From NCBI GenBank assembly GCA_047638815.1, contig JBLIMR010000076.1:1-8622 (forward strand): a stretch of 8,622 nucleotides of DNA. Direction: 5' to 3'. The notes beneath the pieces are model-generated. The model searched no databases. It had not been told where the DNA came from and worked only from the letters and a program-made list of their open reading frames with translations. Positions within the stretch are counted from its first letter, which is position 1. Every line of letters begins with the position of its first letter. This DNA is from JAJRRH01 sp047638815 (GTDB taxonomy: Bacteria > Bacteroidota > Bacteroidia > Flavobacteriales_D > JABDKJ01). A program made the position numbers and the translations under genes. Positions 6,702 through 8,622 of the stretch are shown here, in pieces.

Positions 6702-8622
6702 CAAAAGCCTGCCTCACTTCTTCGTACGCCTCTTTCGGATTTCCATAATAGTCGATGACACTCCAACTTGGTCCAGGCCAGCAATCATTGAGCTGCCAAA
6801 ATAATGTTCCCATGCAATGCGGTTGATTGCTTTTATGGGCAGAGATAGCCATTTTCATTCCCAGGGCCTGTGTCTTTTGACTTCGCGACACAAACTCTTC
6901 AAAATTTGCTGGCTCATCATAATACTGTTCGATGTGCTTTGAAATCAAACCATTACCGATGTAGCTCTTCTGTCTATTTATCATCACTGGAGATTCAAGA
7001 TATAAAGACGTGTCAGACATTACTTTTTTTAATGTGGCTATTTCGGGAAAGGATTGAAAGCCATATTCCACCATAAATCTGCCAACATTCTTATCGAAAT
7101 TTTCGAAGGTCTCTCTGCCATGCCATACCCCCCAATAATGCATGGAACTGTGATTGAAGTTTTCTGGTGTCCCCCAATTACTTAATGGAGATGTTGATGT
7201 ATATGCTCTTTGAGGATCGTTTTCCAATAATGCATTTGGAATAACATCTTCAAAAATTGTGAGATAGTTATTCCAGATTTCAATTGAATCCTGCGATGAG
7301 TATCCATATTGATTTTGCCAACCCCAGTTGTTCCAAGCCACTTCTATTTCATTATTTCCACACCAAAGTGCAATACAAGGATGCCTTTTCAAACGGTTGA
7401 TGTTTTCCGTTACTTCTTCCTTTACGTTATTTAAAAACGCTTCATCACTAGGATATAAACTTCCTGCAAACATGAAATCTTGCCAAACCAAAATTCCGTT
7501 TTCATCACATGAATCGTAAAATAAATCAGACTCATAAACACCACCACCCCAAACTCTAATCATATTCATGTTGGCATCCTTCACTTGACCTATTAATGCA
7601 GCGTAGCGCTCATCTGTCACTCGTGGGATGAACATGTCCTGGGGAATATAATTTGCTCCTTGCATAAACACTGATTTGCCATTTAGTTTGAAGTAGAAAG
7701 ATGTTCCAGTGCTATCTGGTTCGTTTATGAGTTCTATTGTTCGTATACCGAAATTGGCACTGTATCGATCCAGGATATGTCTGCCTTGCCGTATCTCTAT
7801 TTCCTGCGTGTACAAATGAGGCTCCCCTTGACCATTACACCACCATAACTTAGGGTTTTCCACTTCAAATTCAAACGTATAATTCGCCCAACTTTCCTTT
7901 AGATTCTCAACCAAATACCCGTCAACATAAACTTCTATTTCTTCCTTGGTGTCTATCGTTACTTGAGTCTGCATATATGCTTTGTCTCCTTCAATTTTCT
8001 TGGTAATCGTATTTACATTTTTGATTCTTGCTGAATTCCAAAAACACAAATTCACGTCTCGCCATATTCCAGATGTAACGAATCTCGGTCCCCAATCCCA
8101 GCCGAAATGGTATGCCGCTTTTCTGGTGAATGAGGCTACTTTAGTTTCCACATCATCAGTTTCATTTCCGGAAGGCAATCTATGGGGATAATTATTTACA
8201 GTCTTTTTATTGTGCTGTATTGGAGATTCAAAAACAACTTTCAAATCATTGAAACCCACATTCAAAAGATTCTTTACCTCGAAGTTCCATGAACGAAACA
8301 TGTTATCTGATTCCAATATCTTTTTATTATTTAAATAGACCTCAGCATAGGTATCAAGACCTTCAAATTGCAATTCAATGAACTCATTATCCAATTCGTT
8401 TTCTGATATTTCGAAGGATGTTTTATACTGCCAGTTTTTGTCCTCTATCCACGATTGTTTTTTCTCGTTGTTTTCGAAGTATGGATCCTCGATCAAATTA
8501 TTATTGAATAAATCGAGATGCACTACTCCAGGAACAGTTGCAGGATGCCAATCACTTTTTCCTGCTTCTGAGAATGACCAATTTTGGTTTAGTTTATTTT
8601 TTGTTTTTTGTTTTTCGGTGCT
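6691..8622 (-). CDS. GH2 beta-mannosidase, 5' end outside window, short C-terminus
   Basis: The frame is open from the right edge to the TAA at 6693-6691, 643 visible residues. A GTG at 8523 is not the start: upstream codons encode family sequence (NQNWSFSEAGKSDWHPATVPGV). The enzyme should hydrolyse terminal beta-mannose, such as the Man-beta-1,4-GlcNAc core of N-glycans or mannan oligosaccharides. The N-terminal sugar-binding domain includes HFGWDWGPRF (about 172-181). The barrel starts near MNMIRVWGGGVYE (352-364). The acid/base Glu is E425 in WCGNNEIEVAW and the nucleophile is E519 in FMVEYGFQSFP. Their spacing of 94 matches the 93 of Bacteroides thetaiotaomicron BtMan2A (E462, E555). The protein stops at VRQAFATQ, directly after the barrel; BtMan2A (about 864 residues) continues with two Ig-like domains absent here. 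Only about 40 residues, probably including a signal peptide, should be missing at the N-terminus. The 3' end overlaps the convergent GH92 gene by 11 bp. Confidence 0.93.
   Translation of the reverse strand, partial: STEKQKTKNKLNQNWSFSEAGKSDWHPATVPGVVHLDLFNNNLIEDPYFENNEKKQSWIEDKNWQYKTSFEISENELDNEFIELQFEGLDTYAEVYLNNKKILESDNMFRSWNFEVKNLLNVGFNDLKVVFESPIQHNKKTVNNYPHRLPSGNETDDVETKVASFTRKAAYHFGWDWGPRFVTSGIWRDVNLCFWNSARIKNVNTITKKIEGDKAYMQTQVTIDTKEEIEVYVDGYLVENLKESWANYTFEFEVENPKLWWCNGQGEPHLYTQEIEIRQGRHILDRYSANFGIRTIELINEPDSTGTSFYFKLNGKSVFMQGANYIPQDMFIPRVTDERYAALIGQVKDANMNMIRVWGGGVYESDLFYDSCDENGILVWQDFMFAGSLYPSDEAFLNNVKEEVTENINRLKRHPCIALWCGNNEIEVAWNNWGWQNQYGYSSQDSIEIWNNYLTIFEDVIPNALLENDPQRAYTSTSPLSNWGTPENFNHSSMHYWGVWHGRETFENFDKNVGRFMVEYGFQSFPEIATLKKVMSDTSLYLESPVMINRQKSYIGNGLISKHIEQYYDEPANFEEFVSRSQKTQALGMKMAISAHKSNQPHCMGTLFWQLNDCWPGPSWSVIDYYGNPKEAYEEVRQAFATQ

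Noticed and set aside
8521..8523. GTG as the start of the beta-mannosidase
   Set aside because: The frame stays open to the window edge, and the codons upstream encode the conserved N-terminal stretch of the family (WHPATVPGV).

Overview
The window looks like chromosomal DNA of a Bacteroidota species. The base composition is AT-rich. There is a FISUMP-domain protein at the left edge, a GluP/FucP-type sugar permease beside a GH92 mannosidase, and a promoter with the Bacteroidota-type TTTG / TAnnTTTG elements. Nothing in the sequence fixes the genus.

Layout from left to right. (1) Positions 1-503 (+) hold the 3' part of a FISUMP-domain protein whose start lies outside the window. (2) Positions 545-2287 (-) hold a very compact three-gene operon, read right to left: a pirin-family bicupin, a Tat-signal protein of unknown function with a faintly cupin/pirin-like C-terminus, and a 79-residue protein with two CDGSH iron-sulfur motifs. 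The gaps between these genes are only 2 and 1 nt. (3) Positions 2288-2484 form a divergent intergenic region with a good sigma-A-type promoter for the pirin operon, two perfect palindromes at that promoter, a terminator-like hairpin with a T-tract facing the sugar genes, and a further palindrome just before the permease start. (4) Positions 2485-6701 (+) hold a sugar-catabolic pair: an MFS sugar permease and a secreted GH92 alpha-mannosidase whose TTG start overlaps the permease stop. (5) Positions 6691-8622 (-) hold a convergent GH2 beta-mannosidase that is cut by the right edge at its N-terminus and overlaps the GH92 gene by 11 bp at its C-terminus.

How the genes fit together. GH92 (exo-alpha-mannosidase) and GH2 (beta-mannosidase) together would strip alpha-mannose and then the beta-linked core mannose from high-mannose N-glycans or similar mannosides. 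The permease would then import the released sugar. No SusC/SusD pair or regulator is visible, so this is at most part of a larger utilisation locus. The pirin / Tat-protein / CDGSH operon has no obvious link to mannose use and looks like a redox or metal-related unit with its own operator.

The points most worth a second look are the pirin-Tat protein-CDGSH operon with its palindromic control region, the beta-mannosidase that ends exactly where the usual C-terminal Ig-like domains should begin, and the terminator-like hairpin upstream of the permease. No RNA genes, insertion sequences or CRISPR arrays were seen.
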